From assembly GCA_009778595.1 (NCBI GenBank), contig WRJI01000015.1, positions 1 through 36,397 of the forward strand: a stretch of DNA of 36,397 nucleotides, in the 5' to 3' direction. The position numbers and the translations under genes were made by a program. Positions within the stretch are counted from its first letter, which is position 1. Every line of letters begins with the position of its first letter. The notes beneath the pieces were generated by a model. That model saw nothing but the letters and a program-made list of their open reading frames with translations, searched no databases and was not told the DNA's origin. Shown piece after piece: positions 17,567 to 24,848 of this stretch. This DNA comes from Peptococcaceae bacterium. GTDB taxonomy: Bacteria; Bacillota; Desulfitobacteriia; Desulfitobacteriales; Syntrophobotulaceae.

Positions 17567-18700
17567 TTACCGATAACCCGCAAGATTTGGGGGAACCTCT
17601 TGTTGATACTGATAACTTCCCCGTAGCGAGGCCCCTTGTTGATATTGACCGCCATCCCATTGACCCGTGTTTGACGAATACGCTTGCTTCTTGAGTTGCG
17701 CCCCTTGCGTATATGGATTCTGTGGAGCATAGCCCATATCTGAAGAATATCCGGTGTCAGCGCCCTGACCCATGCCCTGACCCGCGCCCAAACCTACGCC
17801 CTGACCCGCGCCGGCCGACCCGCCAGAGGAACTATAAGGGCTGCCTGGCCCGGGTATCCCGCCCGCAACAACCCCCCCAGGCACCGCTCCCGCAACTTCT
17901 CCGGGCATCACCCCGGGCATGCCCGCTACGGCACCTCCGGGAGGCAGACCTGTCGCCCCCATACCTTCCGCCGGAACGGGGTTTTTGTTCTTGCGTCCAC
18001 GGACAAACCCCCCGGCCTTTTTCTGTACGAAACCACCAAATCTTTTCGCGGCAATGCCGGCTTTGCCGACAGCTCCTTTCGCAAAATCCCCCTGAACAAA
18101 CCGGGATTTGAGATCTTCCCTAACCTTAAGCACAATCGGTCCCTGAGGATAAGCCATAATATTGCGGGAATCCTCAACCGAGACAACAACACGTGTGTAG
18201 AAACTCAGTGGAACCGAGCTCTGAAAAGAGAACTGACACATGCCGTCCTTATTCGGGGACATTCTGCCGGCGGCGAATCCTTGTTGCCCCTTTTTATCTA
18301 CAAGATAAACCACATAGACTGCTGTCGCCAAATTGAACACCGCTCCGGGTGGAGGAAGATACGCGACAACAAATAACTGGAGTTCGCTTGAAATTGTGGC
18401 GATTCCGCTGCCGGGAAAACCCTGGGTCGTCTCCAAAACATATTGTCTGACCCCGGCTCCCCCCAGCCCCGGCGGCATTTGCCCTCTCGCGTGAGAACCC
18501 ATCTGTGTTCCCATTTGTGTCCCCATCTGTGTTCCCATCTGTGTCCCCATCTGTGTCCCCATCAAATTCATCTGAGACGACATCGGCGATGTCAGCGAAG
18601 ATTGTCCAAACGGATTTCTCTGAATAGTTATGTTAATCTCCCCCTTATTAATGGACAACCGGTCATCACAGTCCGTATAACCGGCCTTGGTAATTGACAA
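17567..18700 (-). CDS. Uncharacterised repeat- and Gly/Pro-rich protein
   Basis: Up to 377 residues; not recognised. In order: a short N-terminal region; five MGTQ units (about 47-66); a globular region about 85-205 rich in beta-type sequence (LQLFVVAYLPPPGAVFNLAT, VYVVYLVDKKGQQGF, CQFSFQSSVPLSFYTRVVVSV); a basic patch (FGGFVQKKAGGFVRGRKNKN); then a Gly/Pro/Ala/Gln-rich disordered tail. No signal peptide or membrane helix. The start is uncertain: TTG 18700 has AAGGA almost on top of it, while a strong AAGGGGGAG further in is followed only by ATT and ATA codons. The stop lies 145 bp before the spoIIR start; a terminator upstream isolates it from the YlbF-like gene. Confidence 0.7.
   Translation of the reverse strand: MSITKAGYTDCDDRLSINKGEINITIQRNPFGQSSLTSPMSSQMNLMGTQMGTQMGTQMGTQMGTQMGSHARGQMPPGLGGAGVRQYVLETTQGFPGSGIATISSELQLFVVAYLPPPGAVFNLATAVYVVYLVDKKGQQGFAAGRMSPNKDGMCQFSFQSSVPLSFYTRVVVSVEDSRNIMAYPQGPIVLKVREDLKSRFVQGDFAKGAVGKAGIAAKRFGGFVQKKAGGFVRGRKNKNPVPAEGMGATGLPPGGAVAGMPGVMPGEVAGAVPGGVVAGGIPGPGSPYSSSGGSAGAGQGVGLGAGQGMGQGADTGYSSDMGYAPQNPYTQGAQLKKQAYSSNTGQWDGGQYQQGASLRGSYQYQQEVPPNLAGYR
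18498..18557 (-). repeat. Five-copy 12-bp coding repeat (MGTQ)
   Basis: Plus-strand unit CCCATCTGTGTT/C repeated five times without gaps, with GTT and GTC endings mixed. It encodes MGTQ in the uncharacterised protein. Copy number is a likely strain-variable site. Confidence 0.9.
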
Positions 18701-18772
18701 TTCCTTATGACACCCGGATCCTATCTATTTTGCAATATATGAGCACTCGGCCTTAAACGCCACACATATAAG

Positions 18773-18807
18773 AAAAAGCCGGCATATCGGGAAACCCGGA
18801 TGCCGGC
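18773..18807 (-). terminator. Rho-independent terminator after the YlbF-like gene
   Basis: Minus-strand stem GCCGGCAT/ATGCCGGC (18807-18800 with 18785-18778) enclosing an inner CCGGG-TTT-CCCG hairpin, followed by TTTTTC. It lies 36 bp after the stop at 18843. Confidence 0.85.
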
Positions 18808-18842
18808 CGTAACCCGTCATGATCAATCACATAATTCGATGT

Positions 18843-19310
18843 TCACTTAAGGTCAAACGGTAACTTGAAATTCTCCGGTATCTTCATAGACCCCAAATCC
18901 GCCCCATCGCCAATCTGATCCAGGACTTGCTGCGCGAGTCCCTTGAGACTATCGGGGAGCGGAAGATCATCGGCACTGGGCAATCCATAGAGTGATGTTG
19001 TAATTGCAAGATTAGCCGTTGCAATAAGTTTCTCGAAAGCCTGTAAAAGTTTGAAGTAGCTGCGTACCGCAGGATATCGATTCATGATTCTGACCTTGTG
19101 ATCAACATGGGCTATGCTTTCCTTTTCAGAAGATATCTTGCCAAACAATTTGCCCGCGGTGAGAGCCTGTTCTTTCAGCTGAAACTCCTGGAATGCATCC
19201 CAAGCTGCTTGGTCTTTCTTGATCTCTTCCTCTGCGGCTTTTAGTTGGAGGAATTCATCTGAAGAAGCGAGGCATGCGCCCAAATCACGGGCTTTTTCTA
19301 AATAGTCCAT
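18843..19310 (-). CDS. YlbF/YmcA (Com_YlbF, DUF964) family protein
   Basis: 155 residues from ATG 19310, chosen because GGAGG is 7 nt upstream. Mostly helical with the family pattern: LEKARDLGACLASSDEFLQL, AEEEIKKDQAAWDAFQEFQ, then MNRYPAVRSYFKLLQAFEKL. In Bacillus, YlbF and YmcA form the Y-complex that stimulates RNase Y mRNA processing and influences competence, biofilm and sporulation; clostridial paralogues are less studied. The C-terminal tail (about 100-155) is longer than in YlbF. Terminator follows. Confidence 0.8.
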   Translation of the reverse strand: MDYLEKARDLGACLASSDEFLQLKAAEEEIKKDQAAWDAFQEFQLKEQALTAGKLFGKISSEKESIAHVDHKVRIMNRYPAVRSYFKLLQAFEKLIATANLAITTSLYGLPSADDLPLPDSLKGLAQQVLDQIGDGADLGSMKIPENFKLPFDLK

Positions 19311-19463
19311 CTGACGACCTCCATATGTGGTTTTCCATATTCTATGCAGTATGTTTTCCGTTGGGAATACATTTGGGAATATGTGCTTATCGAACAAGCC
19401 TGAATAAAAAGAGGATTATCCACATAAACGTAGAAGATAGCTGGTTTAGGAGGGAGTGTGACT

Positions 19464-20192
19464 ATGCGTGTATATCAAGCCGAAATGAGGCTGATTCAAA
19501 TTTCATCTCTGCTAACCATTCTCGTCATTGGTGTTGTATTTGTATTAAATGCATATGGACATCAGCCTACAACCACAGATCCAGATCCGTATAATACCAC
19601 CAGTATTGTACAAGAAGACACCTCTCCCTACATCATCTGTTTAGGCGATTCCTACACATACGGCTATCCCGAAAGAAACCTCGAATCCGATCCCTCATGG
19701 CCCCATCATCTGGGGGAAATACTCAATGTCAAGGTCGCCAACGAAGGAAAGCAGAAACAAACCTCTAAGGATTTACTGGAACGTTTTGACAGTGACATTA
19801 TCGAAAAGAATACAACAAACCCCGCTATCATAATCATTTTTGCAGGAATGGGGGACGCTTTGAGTGAGGAACCGGTTTCTGTCGTTACGTTTGAAAGGTA
19901 TATCAACAATCTCGTTGAGAAAGCACAGGATCATGGCATCAAACCCGTATTGATCATGCCGTTTTCCTATCCGGAAGCAGACAAACAGCAGTATATCTCT
20001 GAATATCGCGCTTGGTTAAGTGAATTCTCTGAAGCCAATACCATTATGCTGGTGGATTTTCAAGGCTTTCTATGTGACGAGGATAACGGCATCAAGAAAC
20101 AATACACATCTACCGCCGGTAAATATCCTAACGCTGAAGGGTATTTGGAAATGGGAAGATATATTGCGGATCAACTCAAGGACGAAATATGA
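19464..20192 (+). CDS. SGNH/GDSL-fold protein, probably catalytically impaired
   Basis: 242 residues from ATG 19464 (AGGAGG 10 nt upstream; GTG 19458 is an alternative). One N-terminal membrane helix (about 9-30), then an extracytoplasmic SGNH domain. Block I is intact (IICLGDSYTYG, nucleophile Ser). Block II reads NEGKQKQTS, without the usual glycine; block III reads FAGMGDAL where Gly-x-Asn-Asp is expected; block V reads AGKYPNAEGY where Asp-x-x-His-Pro-Asn is expected. So the oxyanion Asn and the catalytic Asp/His appear lost while the fold and frame are kept. Could be a binding protein or use another mechanism. Confidence 0.82.
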   Translation: MRVYQAEMRLIQISSLLTILVIGVVFVLNAYGHQPTTTDPDPYNTTSIVQEDTSPYIICLGDSYTYGYPERNLESDPSWPHHLGEILNVKVANEGKQKQTSKDLLERFDSDIIEKNTTNPAIIIIFAGMGDALSEEPVSVVTFERYINNLVEKAQDHGIKPVLIMPFSYPEADKQQYISEYRAWLSEFSEANTIMLVDFQGFLCDEDNGIKKQYTSTAGKYPNAEGYLEMGRYIADQLKDEI

Positions 20193-20202
20193 GAAGGAAA
20201 CA

Positions 20203-20301
20203 ATGAGCGCTCCAAGCCATATTGTAATAAAGCTTTCGGGCGCAAGGATACAGACGGGTTTTCGTGAATACGTATTGTTGGGATGTGTGGGGCATGGTTA
20301 G
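20203..20301 (+). CDS. Possible 32-residue leader ORF overlapping the exchanger start
   Basis: ATG 20203 follows AAGGA at 5-nt spacing, just after the SGNH stop, and encodes MSAPSHIVIKLSGARI... to a TAG at 20299-20301, overlapping ATG 20294 of the exchanger. The exchanger itself has a weak ribosome site, so translational coupling is plausible. No homology recognised. Confidence 0.35.
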   Translation: MSAPSHIVIKLSGARIQTGFREYVLLGCVGHG

Positions 20302-21295
20302 TGATATCCTCTGGCTTGTTGTGAGTCTGGCTATTATCCTAGCCGGCGCGGAGTTTTTTACCAACGGCATCGAATGGCTTGGCAAGAAACTCAATCTTGG
20401 CGAAGGCGCTGTCGGCAGCGTGCTTGCCGCCGTGGGCACAGCTTTACCGGAGACACTCATTCCCCTTATCGCCATATTCAGAGGGGGCGAAGAAAGCCTC
20501 CATGTTGGGATCGGCGCCATTCTGGGCGCCCCGTTCATGTTGGTTTCTTTGGCCATGTTTATCACGGGTCTGGCCGCTGTTATTGTGCGCCGAAAGAAAA
20601 ACCTGCGAAAAACCCCTCTCAACCTGAATACCTCAGTCATGAGCAGAGACATAGGTTTCTTTATCATCGTCTATACTGTGGCCATTCTGGCGTCCTTCTT
20701 AGCACAACCCGGTAAAATCGTAGTCGCCTTGTTTCTTGTCGGAGCCTATGGATTCTATGTCTATCGGACCATCAGAACCAGCGTGGGACAACACGATAAA
20801 TCCCACCAAATTAATCCCCTCTACCTGGCATATCGGAAATCCAATCCGGTTCTTGGAATTGTCATGTTCCAGATCCTTGCCGCCCTAGGCATTATTGTCC
20901 TGGGAGCCAATATTTTTGTTGGGAGTGTCACCCATGTGGCGGAAACACTGGGTATGCCGGTTCTATGGCTATCCCTGATCATCACACCGATTGCCACAGA
21001 GTTGCCTGAGAAATTCAACAGCGTTATCTGGATTATACGTGGGCAAGATACCTTGGCCCTAGGCAATATATCCGGTGCCATGGTGTTTCAGAGTTCGCTG
21101 ATTCCCGCCATTGGGATCCTGCTAACCCCTTGGAAACTGGAAACCTTGGGACTCCTAAGCGCCCTATTGGCCTTATGCGCGGCCCTATGGTTGTTCTTTA
21201 GCCTGCGCCGCTCCCGCACACTGTGGCCGGGACAGCTCCTGCTGTGCGGATTGTTTTACATTGTCTTTATCGTGGTCGTCGTTACTTCACTCTAA
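20294..21295 (+). CDS. CaCA-superfamily sodium/calcium-type cation exchanger
   Basis: 333 residues from ATG 20294 (GTG 20264 is also open). About ten membrane helices in two homologous halves, each with an ion-binding alpha repeat: AVGTALPETLIPLIAIF (about residues 47-63) and LIITPIATELPEKFNSVIWI in the second half. These acidic motifs are diagnostic for the Na+/Ca2+:H+ exchanger superfamily; the ion cannot be told. Short N- and C-tails and no regulatory domain. The last bases of the stop codon region belong to interspersed element copy 3. Confidence 0.88.
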   Translation: MVSDILWLVVSLAIILAGAEFFTNGIEWLGKKLNLGEGAVGSVLAAVGTALPETLIPLIAIFRGGEESLHVGIGAILGAPFMLVSLAMFITGLAAVIVRRKKNLRKTPLNLNTSVMSRDIGFFIIVYTVAILASFLAQPGKIVVALFLVGAYGFYVYRTIRTSVGQHDKSHQINPLYLAYRKSNPVLGIVMFQILAALGIIVLGANIFVGSVTHVAETLGMPVLWLSLIITPIATELPEKFNSVIWIIRGQDTLALGNISGAMVFQSSLIPAIGILLTPWKLETLGLLSALLALCAALWLFFSLRRSRTLWPGQLLLCGLFYIVFIVVVVTSL

Positions 21296-21354
21296 AGCGG
21301 GCTCTGCCCGCAAGTATCCAGTATTCAGGATTCAGGATTCAGAATGTGGGTCTT
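21291..21354 (+). repeat. Interspersed hairpin element, copy 3 (short)
   Basis: TCTAA, stem-loop GCGGGC-TCT-GCCCGC, AAG, heptamers TATCCAG, TATTCAG, GATTCAG, GATTCAG, then AATGTGG(G)TCTT. The stem differs from copies 1 and 2 by a paired T-A to G-C change. The 3' part found in copies 2 and 4 is missing; here ATGTGG-GTCTT-CCACAT forms a hairpin instead. The TAA ends the exchanger gene, and a reverse-read heptamer gives the TGA that ends the S41 gene. Confidence 0.88.
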
Positions 21355-23170
21355 CCACATCGACTTCCCCCACAACGCCTATCTTATCACCGTTAGTAAT
21401 CACCAACCAATACCGACTCGGCGATAAATAACTTAGAGGGATAACTTCAATACCCTGTTCCCGGAATCGGCAGACCGCCTCAACTCTGTGTCCGTTAGTC
21501 ACGTCAATGAATTCGGCTTGGTTCATATAGGGCAACAATTCATAAGGCACCGCCCCCTGGATAATCACAGGCTGACTATCTTGCAAACTCGTCGTCTCTT
21601 GTAAGATCGCCATATCAAACGGATCCGCCATATCTTGAGGGGTCACCGCCTCTGGATTTGCTATATCTCGCGAGCCTGCCGTCTCTTGCAAGTTCACCAT
21701 GTCTTGCGGGCTTGCCGCGATTTGCGCCCCCGACAAAGCTGTCTGATTCAAGAATCGGTACCCCGGATAATAGACCGGCCATCTCCGAAACAAGTCCTCG
21801 TCACTGATCTTTTGCCATCCTTGCGCAGTCCCTATGCTCACTGATGTCGACCCTAGACACTGGCTGATCATCTCCTGGCCGGCTGACCAGTTCTCTTCTT
21901 TGCGCCACTCGTCCAATGAGATTCGAAATGATCGACTGCCAACCTGCCATTTGAGATATCCGCTCTCATCGTGCGCTATAGCATCGTCAGACTCCCCTGG
22001 GGTTGAAAAATCCTCTCTCAGTAACATCATTGCTGCCGTCATAGCCGTTTCATCAGAAAGCTGGAGATCAGGAAACAGTCCGACAAAATCCACCGGCTTC
22101 TCTCCGGGGGTAAAAAACCGGGTTATCGTCATCATGAAATAATCGCCGTTTGATAGCGGAAACACCTGTTTAAACCGCCCCGAACCGTATGTTCTTCTTC
22201 CCAAAACGGTGGCCTTTTTGTAATCCTGTAGAGCCCCGATAACAATTTCGGATGCGCTGGCCGAGATCCCATCCGCAAGAACAATCACCGGTTCTTCAAT
22301 GACCAAATCCTGAGGGACAGCCACTTCCGAAGATCTTGTCTTCGATGTTTCCCAAACCACTGCCAATTGATCACCTATAAAGAATCCGAGCATCTCCAAA
22401 GCGGTCTCAACCAACCCCCCGCCGTTTCCTCGTAAATCAATGATAAAGGATTGGACACCCTGCTGACGCAACACCTTCACAGTCTCGGCAAATTCTTTTT
22501 CCATACCCATGCCAAAAGACGATATAGCGATAACCCCCACAGTATCATACGCCTCGCCCGTAACCTGTGGTATCTGCACAGCCCGGCGTTCCAGAAACAC
22601 TGTCAACGTTTCCCCATCCCGGCTAAAACAAAGCTCGATCTGGGTGCCCACCTCTCCTCTAAGCAAAACCGCCGACTCCATACAACTTTTCCCCTGCAGA
22701 TCCACACCATCGGCACTGATGAGAATATCGCCGGGACGAAGACCTGCCTCCGCAGCCGGTCCTCCCTGGAACACTTGAGAAATGGCTATCCCTTCGCTGT
22801 GGTCATTCAGAACAACACCGATCCCTACAAAAGACATATTAATGACATTCATCAGATCCGTGAACTCAGCCGTCCGCAAATAGTGGGCGTACGGATCCCC
22901 CAACGCGTCCAACATATCGGGAATCGTCGTAGCTTCCAGAACTCCCGGAGGAATTTCCATGGGATAATCCGAAACAATGATATCCCGCACTTCCTCAACG
23001 ATTGCCGGATCCGCCGAAACAGTCCCGGCATCGTTCCCGGTACCGGCAGCGCTGAATACGTCGACGGCAGTCAGATCATAGTCCACATCTGTTACACCGG
23101 CCGGTATGGCCATAAATCCCAACTGAACAAACAACAAGAAAACCAAGACCCCAACTTTTATTTTACCCAC
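21332..23170 (-). CDS. S41 (CtpA-like) PDZ protease family protein, atypical active site
   Basis: 612 residues, GTG 23170 with GAAAGGTGG upstream. Signal or anchor helix 5-25; PDZ domain about 105-195 (GIGVVLNDHSEGIAISQV, AAEAGLRPGDILISADG); S41 core about 208-365 (FIIDLRGNGGGLVETALEML, LADGISASASEIVIGALQDY). The nucleophile position is Ser305. The catalytic Lys expected 25 residues later (TFGKG in CtpA) is Ser330 in TYGSGRFKQV, and the expected Gln four further on is Lys334. The C-terminal 230 residues are an extra domain with a degenerate QDM/LQET repeat (about 485-535). The final residues DPHSES and stop come from element copy 3. Activity is therefore doubtful or uses a shifted lysine. Confidence 0.88.
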   Translation of the reverse strand: MGKIKVGVLVFLLFVQLGFMAIPAGVTDVDYDLTAVDVFSAAGTGNDAGTVSADPAIVEEVRDIIVSDYPMEIPPGVLEATTIPDMLDALGDPYAHYLRTAEFTDLMNVINMSFVGIGVVLNDHSEGIAISQVFQGGPAAEAGLRPGDILISADGVDLQGKSCMESAVLLRGEVGTQIELCFSRDGETLTVFLERRAVQIPQVTGEAYDTVGVIAISSFGMGMEKEFAETVKVLRQQGVQSFIIDLRGNGGGLVETALEMLGFFIGDQLAVVWETSKTRSSEVAVPQDLVIEEPVIVLADGISASASEIVIGALQDYKKATVLGRRTYGSGRFKQVFPLSNGDYFMMTITRFFTPGEKPVDFVGLFPDLQLSDETAMTAAMMLLREDFSTPGESDDAIAHDESGYLKWQVGSRSFRISLDEWRKEENWSAGQEMISQCLGSTSVSIGTAQGWQKISDEDLFRRWPVYYPGYRFLNQTALSGAQIAASPQDMVNLQETAGSRDIANPEAVTPQDMADPFDMAILQETTSLQDSQPVIIQGAVPYELLPYMNQAEFIDVTNGHRVEAVCRFREQGIEVIPLSYLSPSRYWLVITNGDKIGVVGEVDVEDPHSES

Positions 23171-23223
23171 GATGCGCCACCTTTCTCGGCGTTCTGTACA
23201 TTAAGATAGTTTTTCCAGTTGGT

Positions 23224-23263
23224 AAAATAAAATTCAATGCACAGCCACGCTGAGCATTGAATT
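23224..23263 (-). terminator. Terminator of rnpB
   Basis: Stem AATTCAATGC/GCATTGAATT (23263-23254 with 23240-23231) with an inner CAGC-GTG-GCTG hairpin, followed on the minus strand by TTATTTTAC. It separates rnpB from the S41 gene. Confidence 0.85.
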
Positions 23264-23268
23264 AATTC

Positions 23269-23662
23269 GAAGCCGGTCGATAAGCCGAGTTCTGTTCCTC
23301 GTCGCCCTTCGGCAAACGAAGCGATGGTCATCTCTCTGGGACTGACGTTACCGCCGGCCTCATGCGACCTAACCCGGGAACGGAGCGGGCCACCCCATTG
23401 TTCCCCTATTTGGTCTTGCACCAGGTGGGGTTTGCAGGGCCGGCCAGTTACCTGACCGCCGGTGAGCTCTTACCTCGCCTTTCCACCCTTACCGCGTCTG
23501 CTGAAACAGACACGGCGGTATATCTCTGTTGCACTTTCCTTAGGGTCACCCCTACCGGGCGTTACCCGGCACCCTGCCCTGTGGAGCTCGGACTTTCCTC
23601 AGGGAACCGCAACAGAGGATTGCTCCTTTGTCACGTATCCCCGCGACCATCTGACCGACTTC
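23269..23662 (-). ncRNA. rnpB: RNase P RNA, bacterial type A
   Basis: About 394 nt. Catalytic RNA that matures tRNA 5' ends. Ends were set by the P1 helix: 5' GAAGTCGGTC (23662) pairs with 3' GACCGGCTTC (ending 23269). Conserved blocks on the minus strand are GAGGAAAGTCCGAGCTCC near the 5' side, AAGGAAAGTGCAACAGAGA, GGTAAGAGCTCACCGG, GGGGAACAATGGGG, and ACAGAACTCGGCTTA near the 3' end. The arrangement fits the A class found in Clostridia rather than the Bacillus B class. Promoter and terminator flank it. Confidence 0.96.
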
Positions 23663-23671
23663 AATATGAAA

Positions 23672-23700
23672 AGCGTACAGGATGTCCGAAGAATTGTCAA
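23672..23700 (-). promoter_or_regulatory. Promoter of rnpB nested in the end of the Nif3-family gene
   Basis: Consensus TTGACA (23700-23695), 17-bp spacer, TACGCT (23677-23672), just upstream of the P1 helix at 23662. The -35 shares bases with the TGA stop codon of the Nif3-family gene at 23699-23697. Confidence 0.8.
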
Positions 23701-24848
23701 TTCCCCCAAAGCCCCACATTCTTCTTACTCATAACCCAATCTACCTGGGTCAATTCCTTGCGCATACTCAAATACTCCTGCAGATTCTGCATCATCGATA
23801 TCTCGCTAAGAAAATGTCCCAACTCAATCACGGCCATACCTTCCTCCAACGCCTCCAGAACCTGGTGGTAACCCAAATCCCCTGTAATAAACAGATCTGC
23901 CCCTTGCGCCAACGCTTGAGGCAGCATTGACCCGGCAGATCCGTTAGCGAAAGCAATTTTTCTGATTCGCTGACTCATATCTCCTGTCACCCGCACCGCC
24001 GACAGATCATAATCCCGGGTGAACAACCCCGGCAACCTGCCCAGAAAATCTTCCCGGAAAACTCCCAAGGGCATCGGTTCCAACAGCTCCCCAACAGCAC
24101 CATACCCATGAGGTTGCCCCGGCGTCTCCTGTTTAATCACATCATAAGCCGGCTCCTCATAAGGATGCTCCTGCAAGAGAACCCGCACCGCCCGTTTCAG
24201 GTTCCGTTGGGTCACAATGCTTTCCAGACGCGTCTCCTCCACGCGGGTCAGCTCTCCTACCTCGCCGACGGCGGGATCCGCCCCGTCCGTTGCCCGAAAC
24301 ATCCCCTGCCCCTGAACCTGAAAGAAACACTCCTCGTAGCACTCTCCGTGTTCGCCACCGGCAAACCCCTTGCCGACACCCGCCCGGGCCAAAGATATCC
24401 GCAGCGCTTCCGCTTCCGCCACAGGAACAAAAGTCGCAATCTTATACAATTGTTCTCCCGTTTCGCTAAGCAAAGCCGGCTGAACGACCCCGGCCAGCCG
24501 GACCAGATCCAGACTCGATGAGAATTCCGACTGGTCCAGATTGGTATGGGCGGCATAATAAGCGATTTGGTTCTGCAACAAAGCCAGGGGCAGCCGCGCA
24601 TGCCGGTTATCTTTGCGCAAATTCTGTAGGGGTTTGAGCATTATCGGATGATGCGCCAGAATGAGCTGAGCCCCTATCTCCACAGCCTCTTCCACCACTG
24701 CCTGGGTCCCGTCCAACGCTACCAGAACTTTGTCCACCTGCTGGGCGTAACTCCCTACCAGGAGCCCGGGGTTATCCCATTCTTCCGCCCAAGATCGTGG
24801 CGCTTTTTCTTCAACGGCCTGGACGATGGATCCTACGGAAACAGCCAT
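23697..24848 (-). CDS. Nif3-like dinuclear metal-centre protein (YqfO type)
   Basis: 383 residues from ATG 24848, with GGGAGGGG 8 nt upstream; TTG 24866 is open but lacks a site. N-terminal metal block (ESWDNPGLLVG-like EEWDNPGLLVG, QLILAHHPIML, HTNLDQ) and C-terminal metal block (ITGDLGYHQVLEALEEGMAV, ELGHFLSE). Between them lies the PII-like insertion of about 120 residues typical of YqfO (IATFVPVAEAEALRISLARAG, HPYEEPAYDV). Function unsettled; a metal-dependent hydrolase is presumed. Start overlaps the trmK stop by 16 bp; trmK-nif3 linkage is usual in Firmicutes. Confidence 0.94.
   Translation of the reverse strand: MAVSVGSIVQAVEEKAPRSWAEEWDNPGLLVGSYAQQVDKVLVALDGTQAVVEEAVEIGAQLILAHHPIMLKPLQNLRKDNRHARLPLALLQNQIAYYAAHTNLDQSEFSSSLDLVRLAGVVQPALLSETGEQLYKIATFVPVAEAEALRISLARAGVGKGFAGGEHGECYEECFFQVQGQGMFRATDGADPAVGEVGELTRVEETRLESIVTQRNLKRAVRVLLQEHPYEEPAYDVIKQETPGQPHGYGAVGELLEPMPLGVFREDFLGRLPGLFTRDYDLSAVRVTGDMSQRIRKIAFANGSAGSMLPQALAQGADLFITGDLGYHQVLEALEEGMAVIELGHFLSEISMMQNLQEYLSMRKELTQVDWVMSKKNVGLWGN

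Noticed and set aside
22451-23209. 252-codon plus-strand frame
   Set aside because: Antisense to the signal peptide, PDZ and S41 core of the protease-like gene; no recognisable domain.
23362-23871. 169-codon plus-strand frame across rnpB
   Set aside because: Lies opposite RNase P RNA conserved blocks and the Nif3-family 3' end; it resembles the spurious proteins often called over rnpB.
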